Virus record (IMG/VR): IMGVR_UViG_3300036715_001099
Coordinates: 1 to 53,657 of that record
DNA length: 53,657 nt
DNA from: a virus
Strand: one strand, 5' to 3'
The position numbers and the translations under genes are program-made. The notes beneath the pieces were generated by a model. That model was not told the DNA's origin. It made no database searches and worked only from the letters and a program-made list of their open reading frames with translations. Below, one piece after another: positions 24,267 through 30,998 of this stretch (position 1 is its first letter; each line of letters starts with the position of its first letter).

Positions 24267-24875
24267 ATGCAAGTGGAATTTTCGCAATTGCAGAAGATCG
24301 CTCCTCGTGCTACGCTCGAGAGTTTCGTCGGACTCAACGAGGCCATGGCGGAGTTCGGCATCGACACGCCGCTGCGTGCAGCCATGTTCCTCGGGCAGCT
24401 GTCCGAGGAGTGCATTGAATTCACCACCTTCCGCGAGATCTGGGGCCCCTCGAAGGACCAGCTTCGGTACGAGCGGCCCATGCTGGCCGATGGCTCACTC
24501 GCACCGAAAGTCAATCCGCTTACCACGAAGGTCCCGACGTGGCAAGTCCTGGGAAACTGGCGGCGAGGCGACGGGAAGCTGTTCATGGGACGGGGCGGCA
24601 TCCAGCTGACCGGAGGCGGGAACTATGAGGAGTGTGGCACGGAGCTCAAGCTGGCGCTGCACGAGCAGCCATGGCTCGCCGAGCTCGCCGAGAACCGCTA
24701 CCGGGTGAGCGGCTGGTACTGGAGAAAACACAAGCTGAACGCGCCCTCCGACGAAGGCGACGTGCGGCGTGCAACGCTGCTGATCAATGGGCCCGGCCTG
24801 TATGGCCTGGCGCAGCGGGAGGCTTACTACACCCGGGCGCTTGCCGCTCTCGGGGCTGTGGCGGCCTGCAGCTAG
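24267..24875 (+). CDS. Endolysin, GH19 chitinase-like
   Basis: The start is ATG 24267 with CTGGAG; upstream in-frame codons lie in the terminator. The 202-residue protein has the GH19 pattern: LNEAMAEFGIDTPLRAAMFL, LSEECIEFTTFREIW with candidate acid residues Glu47/Glu48, GRGGIQLTGGGNY, and the family's final WYWRKHKLNAPSDEGD region with LLINGPGLYGLAQREAYY. It would cleave the peptidoglycan sugar backbone after holin action. No signal peptide is present, in keeping with holin-dependent release. The stop falls at the edge of the repeat element E3. Confidence 0.85.
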   Translation: MQVEFSQLQKIAPRATLESFVGLNEAMAEFGIDTPLRAAMFLGQLSEECIEFTTFREIWGPSKDQLRYERPMLADGSLAPKVNPLTTKVPTWQVLGNWRRGDGKLFMGRGGIQLTGGGNYEECGTELKLALHEQPWLAELAENRYRVSGWYWRKHKLNAPSDEGDVRRATLLINGPGLYGLAQREAYYTRALAALGAVAACS

Positions 24876-24990
24876 GCGCCAGAGCCCGCGGCCTGTGCAG
24901 GCTATGCCACGGGCCGGGCCGCCTGCCGTTAGCCCTCTGGCGGGGCGTATAGGACGCCGAACTGGGCCTCGCCGGCCCGGGGCGCGCTCA
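24865..24990 (+). repeat. Dispersed GC-rich element E3
   Basis: The core TAGCCCTCTGGCGGGGC lies at 24930-24946 and is preceded by GGGCCGGGCCGCCTGCCGT, closely matching the upstream flank of the copy read from the minus strand at 42957-42990. The segment overlaps the last codons of the endolysin gene. No gene is present between 24876 and 25075. Confidence 0.62.
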
Positions 24991-25006
24991 TAGACCCACA
25001 AACGCA

Positions 25007-25045
25007 GCGGGCCCGGCTCCTTTTCAGGAACCGGGCCCGCTTTTC
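25007..25045. terminator. Bidirectional terminator between the two arms
   Basis: GCGGGCCCGG (25007-25016) pairs with CCGGGCCCGC (25031-25040), followed by TTTTC on the + strand. It separates the convergent late (+) and early (-) blocks and probably stops transcription in both directions. Confidence 0.85.
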
Positions 25046-25075
25046 GTCGTTGAAGCTCAGTCCACCAACCGCTGG

Positions 25076-25474
25076 CTACTTCGCCTCGGTCAGCTTGACG
25101 AATCCGTGCTTCTCGTCCCATCGCAAGTCGGCCATCCGCCCGCCCGCGGCGAGCAGCTGCTCGACCGTCTGCCCGTCATTCGTGTAGAGGGCGAAGCGCG
25201 CCTGGCCGTGCTCGGTGCGCTTGGGGTTCTCGGTCGCGAGAACCTCGATGGTCGACGAGAGCAGCGCGGCCTTCTTCAGCTGGCCTTCGGTCGGCGCCTT
25301 CGGCTCCTTCGGGGTCTCCACCTCGCCCTCGGTGGGGGTCGCGGCGGCGGGGGCGACCTTCGCCGGCTTCGCGGGCTTCGCGGGCTTCGCGGCGGGCGCA
25401 GCGGCGGGCGCAGCGGCGGGCGCAGCGGCGGGCGCAGCGACTGGGGCGGTCTTCGGGGCAGTCTTCGGGGCCAT
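25076..25474 (-). CDS. Early protein with Ala-Pro linker and ADLRWD module, 132 aa
   Basis: The N-terminal about 50 residues are low-complexity Ala/Pro/Lys, built partly from a 12-bp tandem repeat. A short helix (QLKKAALLSSTIEVLATENP) leads to the C-terminal module KRTEHGQARFALY, QTVEQLLAAGGRMADLRWDEKHG, shared with five other early proteins of this phage. The gene has its own promoter at 25543-25571 and ends just before the bidirectional terminator. The function is unknown; the linker suggests a tethered domain. Confidence 0.78.
   Translation of the reverse strand: MAPKTAPKTAPVAAPAAAPAAAPAAAPAAKPAKPAKPAKVAPAAATPTEGEVETPKEPKAPTEGQLKKAALLSSTIEVLATENPKRTEHGQARFALYTNDGQTVEQLLAAGGRMADLRWDEKHGFVKLTEAK
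25389..25436. repeat. Four tandem 12-bp repeats within the early gene
   Basis: Four perfect copies of GCGGCGGGCGCA encode the Ala/Pro-rich linker in reverse. Replication slippage could change their number between isolates. Confidence 0.85.
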
Positions 25475-25542
25475 GATGTTGCTCCTGGGGATTCCAGCGT
25501 TTGCTGGTTGGATGCGCCGAGCACCATTGCTCGGTGTGAGGA

Positions 25543-25571
25543 TGTATAGCGTGGGCTACGTAGGAGTGCAA
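25543..25571 (-). promoter_or_regulatory. Early promoter a
   Basis: Minus strand TTGCAC (25566-25571), 17-nt spacer, TATACA (25543-25548). The transcript start would be near 25536, followed by a CCGAGCA-ATGG-TGCTCGG hairpin in the leader of the 132-aa gene. Confidence 0.7.
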
Positions 25572-25607
25572 GTTCTTTCGTACTTATTTTGCCAAGTGCC
25601 TGAATTT

Positions 25608-25835
25608 TCAGGTCTTTTTCTGAGCCTCCTCGTGCTCGTCATACAGGTACAGCCGGGCCACAGTGCGATTCCCAAGCTTCAGCCAGGCCGCGCTGACCTC
25701 CTTGCCTGTGGGCGCAGCGGCGACGAGCAGCCCCAGGAATGCCTTGATGGCTGTGCGGTCGTTCGGCTCCATCATGGTGGAGGGCCGCGGCTGCTTACCG
25801 CCCGGCCCGAGGAAGAGGTACGTGTACTCCTTCAC
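25608..25835 (-). CDS. Hypothetical early protein, 75 aa (GTG start)
   Basis: The GTG start overlaps the stop of the upstream gene as GTGA. The protein is soluble, starting EYTYLFLGPGGKQPR, with a hydrophobic helix (IKAFLGLLVAAAP) and a C-terminal acidic/basic helix (EHEEAQKKT). No family was recognised. It is the last gene of the unit driven by promoter b. Confidence 0.6.
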   Translation of the reverse strand: MKEYTYLFLGPGGKQPRPSTMMEPNDRTAIKAFLGLLVAAAPTGKEVSAAWLKLGNRTVARLYLYDEHEEAQKKT

Positions 25836-26095
25836 GACTCAAACTCCTTGCCGCAAAAGCACGCCTGCGCCGAGATGGGATTCAACTCGGTGCAACCGCC
25901 GCACACCTTCGCCAGCTGGTAGCCTCCGGGCGTGGCGCAGTCCGCCCCGGGCACCGCATTCTCGCCCTCTCCGCGGAAGAGCTTCCGGGCCAGCTGGCCC
26001 GCCCCGTCCACGGCCCGAACGAGCAGTGCGTGTTCCTTGGTCAAGGTCTTCAGCGCCTGGCGCATGGTGCTCGGTCCACGATTTCGCTTTGCCAT
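25832..26095 (-). CDS. Zinc-ribbon early protein, 87 aa
   Basis: Helical N-terminus (MRQALKTLTKEHALLVRAVD, LARKLFRGE) followed by a C-terminal CxxC ... CxC pair (VCGGCTELNPISAQACFCG) that should bind zinc. CAAGGAG lies upstream of the ATG. It may bind DNA or a host protein, but no family was recognised. Confidence 0.68.
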   Translation of the reverse strand: MAKRNRGPSTMRQALKTLTKEHALLVRAVDGAGQLARKLFRGEGENAVPGADCATPGGYQLAKVCGGCTELNPISAQACFCGKEFES

Positions 26096-26110
26096 GGTCT
26101 GCTCCTTGTG

Positions 26111-26290
26111 CTACGATGAAGGGTTGTCGCGGAGATGTTGTGCGGCCATCTTCTCCACGCGCTGCGCCTGCTCTTCTTGCGGACCACGTTGGCCCGGCTC
26201 TGCGCGCCATGCCGCGGCGCAGCGCAGAAGGTACGCGTGATGCTCCCGTCGGTTCCGCAGGTTGTTGTCCGCTCCAAGAAACTTCCTCAC
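26111..26290 (-). CDS. Small basic helical protein, 59 aa (GTG start)
   Basis: A GTG at 26290 follows a strong GGGAGG by about five bases. The product starts MRKFLGADNNLRNRREHHAY and continues in a continuous helix (LLRCAAAWRAE, EEQAQRVEKMAAQHLRDN) rich in Arg, Gln and Glu. It is too short for a usual gene-length cut-off, but the binding site and amphipathic helix support it. No function is assigned. Confidence 0.55.
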   Translation of the reverse strand: MRKFLGADNNLRNRREHHAYLLRCAAAWRAEPGQRGPQEEQAQRVEKMAAQHLRDNPSS

Positions 26291-26351
26291 GTGTACCTCC
26301 CAGGTACCGCGCCGACCCTACACGGGCCGGGCGCAGCGTGCAACCATGAAC

Positions 26352-26468
26352 CTAACTGCGAGCCGTGGCGTCGAACGCCTTGCGCGACTGGCGCTTCGCC
26401 ATCGGCCGCGCGCAGCGGGTGCAAGCGTTCAACCGAACCGAAGCGTGCTTCCCAGCTGCGCTGTTCAT
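26352..26468 (-). CDS. Possible leaderless 38-aa ORF
   Basis: The ATG at 26468 lies six bases after the -10 of promoter b, where the transcript start should be, so any message would start with AUG. The product (MNSAAGKHASVRLNACTRC and a basic tail) has a CxxC pair. No ribosome binding site exists; it may be an artefact of the promoter sequence. Confidence 0.25.
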   Translation of the reverse strand: MNSAAGKHASVRLNACTRCARPMAKRQSRKAFDATARS

Positions 26469-26474
26469 GCGAGA

Positions 26475-26503
26475 AGAGTAACCCGGGGCTTCGCAGGTTG
26501 CAA
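26475..26503 (-). promoter_or_regulatory. Early promoter b inside a terminator hairpin
   Basis: TTGCAA (26498-26503), 17-nt spacer, TACTCT (26475-26480). CCCGGGGCTT (26482-26491) and AAGCCCCGGG (26502-26511) form a hairpin that should end the upstream 118-aa gene's transcript. The hairpin covers the promoter spacer and -35 edge. Confidence 0.75.
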
Positions 26504-26522
26504 GCCCCGGGATGACGATTTC

Positions 26523-26879
26523 TTACTTCTTGTAGATGTAGCCCACCATCAGGTCCTTCTGCACACCCGTCATCAGCCACACCGCGGCCATGGCGCCCTC
26601 CGGCATCCCAATCTCGCGGCGGGCGTAGACCCACACGCTACTCACGCCGACGATGCGCCCGTCGAAGTACCGAGGACGCTGGCCGTAGCTCCAGCCCGTG
26701 GTCACCACACGCAGCGGGTTCTCGCGGTCCCGGGCATGCTTCTCGTACTGCCGACCGTCCATGTCGCGCATGAAGGCGGCGAGGTACGTGCCATTCAGGC
26801 CGAGCAGGTAGGCCTCCTTCCCAGCGATCATCTTCAGCTCGTACTGCGCCTTCTTGTTGGACGTGGTGGCCGGGGCCAT
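26523..26879 (-). CDS. Hypothetical early protein, 118 aa
   Basis: The start is ATG 26879 (MAPATTSNKKAQYELKM), the first after the promoter. The protein is mixed alpha/beta (AYLLGLNGTYLAAFMRDMDG, GRIVGVSSVWVYARREIGM) without membrane span or recognised motif. It has its own promoter and a terminator hairpin downstream that overlaps promoter b. Confidence 0.68.
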   Translation of the reverse strand: MAPATTSNKKAQYELKMIAGKEAYLLGLNGTYLAAFMRDMDGRQYEKHARDRENPLRVVTTGWSYGQRPRYFDGRIVGVSSVWVYARREIGMPEGAMAAVWLMTGVQKDLMVGYIYKK

Positions 26880-26910
26880 GTGCGACTCCTGTGTTGCGCG
26901 GTGTGAAAGA

Positions 26911-26939
26911 AGAGTAGCAAAGATCGTCGCGCTGCGCAA
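26911..26939 (-). promoter_or_regulatory. Early promoter c
   Basis: TTGCGC (26934-26939), 17-nt spacer, TACTCT (26911-26916), then the conserved TCTTTCAC. The -35 lies in the loop and arm of the terminator hairpin at 26924-26954. Confidence 0.75.
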
Positions 26940-26954
26940 GTAGCAGCGCGACGA
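26924..26954 (-). terminator. Hairpin terminator of the 73-aa gene, overlapping promoter c
   Basis: A perfect 12-bp stem (26924-26935 with 26943-26954) with a 7-nt loop lies 18 bases after the stop of the upstream gene. Confidence 0.75.
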
Positions 26955-26971
26955 ATGTTGTAAAGCCGACG

Positions 26972-27193
26972 CTACCACCCGAAGAAGCTGAGCGTGTCGC
27001 ACTTCGCCTGTATGCGGCGGAGTAGCTTGGGGCTGACCACGCCGCCCGTCACGCGGAGCACGCCCTCGGTCTGGTTGCACCACGCGGTCTCCTGACCGCT
27101 GCGCGTAACGCTCAGGCTGTACGCATTCTCGCGCTCCACCACAACCACCCCGCCCGCGTCGCGCAGGGTGAACGACTTGGGCGGGGTGTTCAT
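26972..27193 (-). CDS. Hypothetical early protein, 73 aa
   Basis: The start lies one base after the preceding gene's stop, so the two are probably translated together from promoter d. The protein reads FTLRDAGGVVVVEREN and LSVTRSGQE, beta-rich, with a basic C-terminal helix (SPKLLRRIQAKCDTL). No family was recognised. Confidence 0.62.
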   Translation of the reverse strand: MNTPPKSFTLRDAGGVVVVERENAYSLSVTRSGQETAWCNQTEGVLRVTGGVVSPKLLRRIQAKCDTLSFFGW

Positions 27194-27194
27194 G

Positions 27195-27398
27195 CTAGGC
27201 CACCTTCACGGCGAGCGTAGTGCCGCAGGTGTGGTTCCGCATCTCTAGGCTGTAGGCCTCGGGCTCCTCCGCGTCGGTGGGGTCCGCAGGCACGTCCCAG
27301 GTCTTCGGGTCGGGTAGCTGCGCCCATTCGGCCGCGGTGATCGCCACGCCGCACTTCGTGCAACGTTTGGGAAACTCGCCGGCCACTGGGGTCTTCAT
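27195..27398 (-). CDS. Zinc-binding early protein, 67 aa
   Basis: The start ATG 27398 follows AAGGAG. A CTKC pair near residue 14 and a late HTCG (residue about 58) can bind one zinc ion. The middle is acidic (PADPTDAEEPEAY). No family was recognised; small zinc proteins of this kind often modulate host factors, which here is only a guess. Confidence 0.65.
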   Translation of the reverse strand: MKTPVAGEFPKRCTKCGVAITAAEWAQLPDPKTWDVPADPTDAEEPEAYSLEMRNHTCGTTLAVKVA

Positions 27399-27437
27399 GC
27401 TGGGCTCCTTGCTGCGCGGCACCATTGCCGTGAGAGA

Positions 27438-27466
27438 AGAGTAGCAACCCTTCTCCCGCGGCGCAA
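27438..27466 (-). promoter_or_regulatory. Early promoter d
   Basis: TTGCGC (27461-27466), 17-nt spacer, TACTCT (27438-27443). The leader carries the GGCA-ATGG-TGCC hairpin also found after promoters m and n. Confidence 0.75.
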
Positions 27467-27475
27467 CAACATTCG

Positions 27476-27733
27476 TCACACCTGCTCGCCGTTGGCATCG
27501 CGCGCCGTGACGTGGTGGGTGTGGCCACACCCGCGGCACTCAGCCAGGAGGTCTTCGCTGCCACCACCGACCAGCCGACCGTCTTCGGTCATGTTGGCGT
27601 GGCAGGACTCACAGAGGAACTTGCCGCCCATGCCCTGGAGGCGGATGGTGCCCTGCCGCGCAGGGGCCAGCTGGAGGGTGACGTTGCCGTCGCAGGAGGT
27701 AAGCTTGGCGGCCTTCAGGGAGATGGTGGGCAT
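27476..27733 (-). CDS. Zinc-ribbon early protein, 85 aa
   Basis: Two knuckles, CESCHANM (about 41-48) and CRGCGHTH (about 66-73), form a zinc ribbon behind a beta-rich N-terminus (MPTISLKAAKLTSCDGNVTL). The gene has its own promoter at 27788-27816. It could be a transcription or host-interaction factor; no family was recognised. Confidence 0.68.
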   Translation of the reverse strand: MPTISLKAAKLTSCDGNVTLQLAPARQGTIRLQGMGGKFLCESCHANMTEDGRLVGGGSEDLLAECRGCGHTHHVTARDANGEQV

Positions 27734-27787
27734 GTGCGGCTCCGCGGCGCTTGGTTAGTGGGAGAGTGTTGCGCGCCTTGTGAAAGA

Positions 27788-27816
27788 AGAGTAGCGCGGG
27801 CTCACGGGGAACGCAA
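27788..27816 (-). promoter_or_regulatory. Early promoter e
   Basis: TTGCGT (27811-27816), 17-nt spacer, TACTCT (27788-27793), followed by the conserved TCTTTCAC and a GGCGC...GCGCC leader stem. Confidence 0.75.
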
Positions 27817-27835
27817 GTGCTTTGTGACGAATGTT

Positions 27836-27873
27836 GTAAACTCGGCGCAGGCCCCGCGCTGCGCCGAGTTTAC
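27836..27873 (-). terminator. Terminator of the 215-aa early gene
   Basis: A perfect 15-bp stem (27836-27850 with 27859-27873), starting GTAAACTC, lies eight bases after the stop. The terminator at 29269 has the same stem design. Confidence 0.85.
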
Positions 27874-27880
27874 GAGTGGG

Positions 27881-28528
27881 CTACTTCCCCAGAATCACGA
27901 TGCCCTTGCTGACATCCCAGCGCAGGTCGGCCATGGTGCCGCCGAGCGCCAGGAACTCCGCGACCGTAGTCGCTTTGTTGTAGTACGCATCGAACCGGGC
28001 CGCCGAGGCGCCACGCTTCGTGACCCCGGGCTTGAAGGTGAGCGACTGCGCGGGGTTCATGGCCATCGGGTTCTTTCGGCCCATTCGGACCACGTCGGCC
28101 ACATCGCCGACGAGCTTGGCCACGGGGTCCACGGTAGGCCCCGGCTTCGGCGTCGTCACCTCGGGCTCCACAGGCAGCGCAGCGGGCGGAGGCGACTTCA
28201 CGTGGGGCGCCATGGCCACCTCGGCGGGCCGCGGGGTGACCAGCGGGCTCGCGGCCTGTGCGGCCTGCTTCATCTCAAACTCCTTCTGGCCCGCGTTCTC
28301 GGTGGCGATGTGCAGCTGCTCCAACGCGCCGAGCAGCTTCTCCCGCGGGATGCTGGGGTCGGCCTTCTGCGCCTGGAGCCCGTGGCCCTTCGCCAGGCCG
28401 ACGAGGCGCTTGTGGTCCAGGTGAAGCTGCGGCATGGTGTACGCGGCCCACAGTTCGCGCGCCTTGATGACATGCGCCGGGGCAGACGTGGTGGGCTTGA
28501 CTGCGGACTTCGGGGACTTGGTTGCCAT
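27881..28528 (-). CDS. Early protein with ADLRWD module, 215 aa
   Basis: The start is ATG 28528 (MATKSPKSAVK). Residues about 25-90 are helical (ARELWAAYTMPQLHLDHKRL, IPREKLLGALEQLHIATEN). A Pro-rich linker leads to a C-terminal module, TKRGASAARFDAYY ... TTVAEFLALGGTMADLRWD. The helical domain may be the effector and the module a common recognition part (inference). It has its own promoter and terminator. Confidence 0.72.
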   Translation of the reverse strand: MATKSPKSAVKPTTSAPAHVIKARELWAAYTMPQLHLDHKRLVGLAKGHGLQAQKADPSIPREKLLGALEQLHIATENAGQKEFEMKQAAQAASPLVTPRPAEVAMAPHVKSPPPAALPVEPEVTTPKPGPTVDPVAKLVGDVADVVRMGRKNPMAMNPAQSLTFKPGVTKRGASAARFDAYYNKATTVAEFLALGGTMADLRWDVSKGIVILGK

Positions 28529-28582
28529 GGTGAAGCTCCGGGTTCGACGTGGTTGCTGCGTTGACTGCGCCCTACAAGAGGA

Positions 28583-28611
28583 AGAGTAACCCGGGGCTCG
28601 CAGGATTGCAA
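28583..28611 (-). promoter_or_regulatory. Early promoter f
   Basis: TTGCAA (28606-28611), 17-nt spacer, TACTCT (28583-28588). An imperfect hairpin (CCGGGACT with AGCCCCGG) overlaps the spacer, as in promoter b. Confidence 0.75.
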
Positions 28612-28640
28612 GTCCCGGTTGTACGATTTGTGACGATTTG

Positions 28641-29165
28641 TTACGGAACGAGCTTGAAGATGCCGTGGGCCAGATCCCAGCGGAGGTCGGCGCGCGTGCC
28701 GCCGAGGGCGAGGAACTCGCCAACCGTGGTCGCGCCGCTGTAGGCTTCGAACCGAGCCGCGCAGGCGCCACGCTTGCCCATCCCGTCCACGGCCTGAATC
28801 TTCGTGTCCGGGGCCAGCTGCGCGGCCTTCGCCTTCGCCGGCTTCGCAGCCTGCGCGACCGTGGTCGGCGCCTGGCCCATGCGCTCGTCGAAGTAGGCCG
28901 CGGCCTGCGCGTTCGTGGCGTTGTCAGTGGAAATCTCGCAGGTCTGCCACACGCTCTTCGCGGTCTGCCCGTTGGCCTTGCGCCCGCGGCCGATGCCCGG
29001 CTCCTCATTGACCGCCTCCGCCCCGACCAGCCCTGCGGCGTCCAGCTTACCGAGCGCGTTGCGCGCGGCCGAGGCGCTGATGCCGAAGTGCTCGGCGACG
29101 TCCGTGGTGTGGACGGCGAACTCGGCGAAGACGTAGAGGTAGATGGACTTCAGGTCGGTGGTCAT
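28641..29165 (-). CDS. Winged-helix protein with ADLRWD module, 174 aa
   Basis: Residues 5-70 form a winged helix: SIYLYVFAEFAVHTTDVAEH, FGISASAARNALGKLDAAGL, and a basic wing PGIGRGRKANG. This MarR/ArsR-like domain should bind DNA. After an Ala/Lys linker, the C-terminus has the module (GKRGACAARFEAYS, GGTRADLRWDLAHG). The pairing of a DNA-binding domain with the module hints that the module has a partner near DNA. A candidate early regulator. Confidence 0.75.
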   Translation of the reverse strand: MTTDLKSIYLYVFAEFAVHTTDVAEHFGISASAARNALGKLDAAGLVGAEAVNEEPGIGRGRKANGQTAKSVWQTCEISTDNATNAQAAAYFDERMGQAPTTVAQAAKPAKAKAAQLAPDTKIQAVDGMGKRGACAARFEAYSGATTVGEFLALGGTRADLRWDLAHGIFKLVP

Positions 29166-29209
29166 TTGCGGCTCCAGGCGGCGAGGTTGTTTGTTGCGCC
29201 GTTGAAAGA

Positions 29210-29238
29210 AGAGTAGCGCAGGTGTTCCGGTAATGCAA
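29210..29238 (-). promoter_or_regulatory. Early promoter g
   Basis: TTGCAT (29233-29238), 17-nt spacer, TACTCT (29210-29215), TCTTTCAA after it, and a CGGCG...CGCCG leader stem. Confidence 0.75.
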
Positions 29239-29268
29239 GCGACTATCTTCGGGTTCGTGACGATTTCT

Positions 29269-29306
29269 GTAAACTCCGCGCAGCGGGCAGGCTGCGCGGA
29301 GTTTAC
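29269..29306 (-). terminator. Terminator of the 89-aa early gene
   Basis: A perfect 15-bp stem (29269-29283 with 29292-29306) starting GTAAACTC, eight bases after the stop; nearly the same as the hairpin at 27836. Confidence 0.85.
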
Positions 29307-29313
29307 GAGTGGC

Positions 29314-29583
29314 CTACTTGGAGACGACCGCGTAGCCGTGCGCGAGGTCCCAGCGCAGGTCGGCCATCTTCCCGCCGAGCAGGATGAACTCGGCGACCGA
29401 GGTGGCTGCGCTGTACTTCGCGAAGCGGGCGAAAGACGACGTGCCAGGCCGCTTCGGGTTTTCAGTGACGAAGCGCAGCCCCGTGACCGTGGTGTCGGTG
29501 CTGACCACCTTGCGCATGTCCCGGAGAACGGCGACGTCGGCGTACTTCGGGGAGGTGGCGTTCTTCAGGACGTTGGCGGACAT
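29314..29583 (-). CDS. Early protein with ADLRWD module, 89 aa
   Basis: The start is ATG 29583 (MSANVLKNATSPK). A short N-terminal region with DVAVLRDMRKVVSTD leads to the module: NPKRPGTSSFARFAKYS, SVAEFILLGGKMADLRWDLA. It is close to a minimal example of the shared domain. It has its own promoter and terminator. Confidence 0.75.
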   Translation of the reverse strand: MSANVLKNATSPKYADVAVLRDMRKVVSTDTTVTGLRFVTENPKRPGTSSFARFAKYSAATSVAEFILLGGKMADLRWDLAHGYAVVSK

Positions 29584-29630
29584 GTGAGGCTCCAGGTGTT
29601 GCGTGAGGCGCGGGATGCGCCGTTGAAAGA

Positions 29631-29659
29631 AGAGTAGCAAGGTTCTTCAGGCGTTGCAA
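29631..29659 (-). promoter_or_regulatory. Early promoter h
   Basis: TTGCAA (29654-29659), 17-nt spacer, TACTCT (29631-29636). The leader has a GGCGC-ATCCC-GCGCC stem. Confidence 0.75.
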
Positions 29660-29677
29660 GTACCTTCTTCGTTTTAT

Positions 29678-29896
29678 TTACTTGACCACGGTGACGAACC
29701 CGTGAGCGAAGTCCCAGCGGAGGTCCGCAGCGGTGCCGCCGAGGAGGAACATCTCCGCGATGCAAGTAGCAGCGCAGTAGCGAGCGAACCGGGCCGCCGA
29801 GGCGCCACGCTTGCTGACGCCAGCCTTGAAAGCAATCTTCGTGACCTTCGTGCTGTTCGACTTGACGGTACGGAGATCGCGGATCGAGCGGGCCAT
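29678..29896 (-). CDS. Minimal ADLRWD-module early protein, 72 aa
   Basis: The start is ATG 29896 behind CTGGAG. Nearly the whole protein is the module (SKRGASAARFARYC, CIAEMFLLGGTAADLRWDFA), with only about 25 residues before it. The frame stays open upstream through a GTG near 29980, so a longer form from promoter j is possible. Confidence 0.72.
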   Translation of the reverse strand: MARSIRDLRTVKSNSTKVTKIAFKAGVSKRGASAARFARYCAATCIAEMFLLGGTAADLRWDFAHGFVTVVK

Positions 29897-29938
29897 GGTA
29901 GACTCCAGGTTCAGCGGGTTGACTGCGTTTGTGAGAGA

Positions 29939-29967
29939 AGAGTAACAGACTTCTTTGAGCGCTGCAA
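29939..29967 (-). promoter_or_regulatory. Early promoter i
   Basis: TTGCAG (29962-29967), 17-nt spacer, TACTCT (29939-29944), followed by TCTCTCAC. Confidence 0.7.
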
Positions 29968-30027
29968 CTTCTTTCTTCACTTTGTTTCGCGGCTTGCTGC
30001 GCACCGCACCGCGTCCCAACAAGAGAG

Positions 30028-30056
30028 AGGATAGTACCATCCTCTAAGGAACGCAA
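30028..30056 (-). promoter_or_regulatory. Early promoter j (tandem or orphan)
   Basis: TTGCGT (30051-30056), 17-nt spacer, TATCCT (30028-30033). No separate gene lies between it and promoter i, so it is either a second promoter for the 72-aa gene or the trace of a lost gene. Confidence 0.6.
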
Positions 30057-30079
30057 GCCCCTCGATGACGATTTCTGAA

Positions 30080-30117
30080 GAAAGTTCCCAAGTGCCTGGA
30101 ATCACTTGGGAACTTTC
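30080..30117 (-). terminator. Terminator of the 257-aa early gene
   Basis: A perfect 15-bp stem (30080-30094 with 30103-30117) lies eight bases after the stop codon at 30126. Confidence 0.85.
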
Positions 30118-30125
30118 GAAGGCCG

Positions 30126-30899
30126 CTACTCGCAGCGTGCCGCGTGGATGCTGGGCTGAATCGCGACGAAGGGCCGCGGGGCGCTGCACAGGCCGGCGAT
30201 GTCGTCCTCCATGGCCTGTGCAGCGTAGTCCAGCGCGTTCCAGGGAGCCTGCGCCACAGCCTCGAGGCGCTCCTTGGCGCACCGTGCGCAGCCGCAGAAG
30301 CGGCTCTGCCCGCCGACGCACAGAGCGTCCTGCTCTTCCTTCGGCATCTCACGGCCACAGTCTACGCAGGCGTTGTTCAGGTAGCTACAGCCGCCAAGCT
30401 GCGCGCAGCGCGAAGGGTCCGTGGCGCTCGGCACGTCGTCGGCCAGCTGGAGTGGCGCCTGCTCGTACTCCGGGCGCGTGGTGGTCACGCCAGGCGCGTA
30501 CTCCGGCTCCACCACGGCGATGGGCTGGCCGCAGGTGTGGCAGTCCGCCGAGCCGCCGAAGATGTGGCCGTCGCGCTTGCACTCGGCCGCGCGGTCCGCC
30601 AGGTACTCGCCACGGTATGCGTTCACGCCCTGCGCAAGCGCCGCGTTGAAGATGTGGCTGGCCAGGTACTCCGCCGCCTCGGTCAGTTCCGCGTTGTTGC
30701 GCGGGGTCCGCACGTTCACCACGATGCCCTCGGCGCGGGCCATGGTCACAGCCGCCTTGTAGCGGTCCATCCGGCCCTCCACAGTGTGCCTGTAGTCCCG
30801 CTCCGACGTGAAGGTGGTCTCGTAGCCAGTCTGGAACCCGTAGTCCTTGCAGGCGAAGAGGGCGTAGTGGAAGGCGTCCTGAATCTTGCTGGCGTCCAT
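30126..30899 (-). CDS. Cysteine-rich early protein, 257 aa
   Basis: The start is ATG 30899 (MDASKIQDAFHYALFACKD). The N-terminal half resembles the 103-aa protein at 31723: GIVVNVRTPRN against GIYALRPPQ, AEYLASHIFN against ASWLAATIFL, GVNAYRGE against GWNAYTGA. The C-terminal half holds CHTCGQ, CVDCGRE and FCGCARC, a cluster of zinc-binding knuckles. It thus looks like the short paralogue with an added zinc region. The function is unknown. Confidence 0.7.
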   Translation of the reverse strand: MDASKIQDAFHYALFACKDYGFQTGYETTFTSERDYRHTVEGRMDRYKAAVTMARAEGIVVNVRTPRNNAELTEAAEYLASHIFNAALAQGVNAYRGEYLADRAAECKRDGHIFGGSADCHTCGQPIAVVEPEYAPGVTTTRPEYEQAPLQLADDVPSATDPSRCAQLGGCSYLNNACVDCGREMPKEEQDALCVGGQSRFCGCARCAKERLEAVAQAPWNALDYAAQAMEDDIAGLCSAPRPFVAIQPSIHAARCE

Positions 30900-30950
30900 G
30901 GTGTGACTCCGGTTCGGCGTTGGCCGCGCCCTGTTGCGCGGTGTGAAGGA

Positions 30951-30979
30951 AGAGTAACCCGGGGCTCGCGGGATTGCAA
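30951..30979 (-). promoter_or_regulatory. Early promoter k
   Basis: TTGCAA (30974-30979), 17-nt spacer, TACTCT (30951-30956). GGGGCT and AGCCCC flank the -35/spacer as a hairpin. Confidence 0.75.
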
Positions 30980-30998
30980 GCCCCTTCTTCAAGTTTCT

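Noticed and set aside
25389-25436. CRISPR-like array
   Set aside because: The units are 12-bp tandem repeats without spacers and lie in a protein linker.
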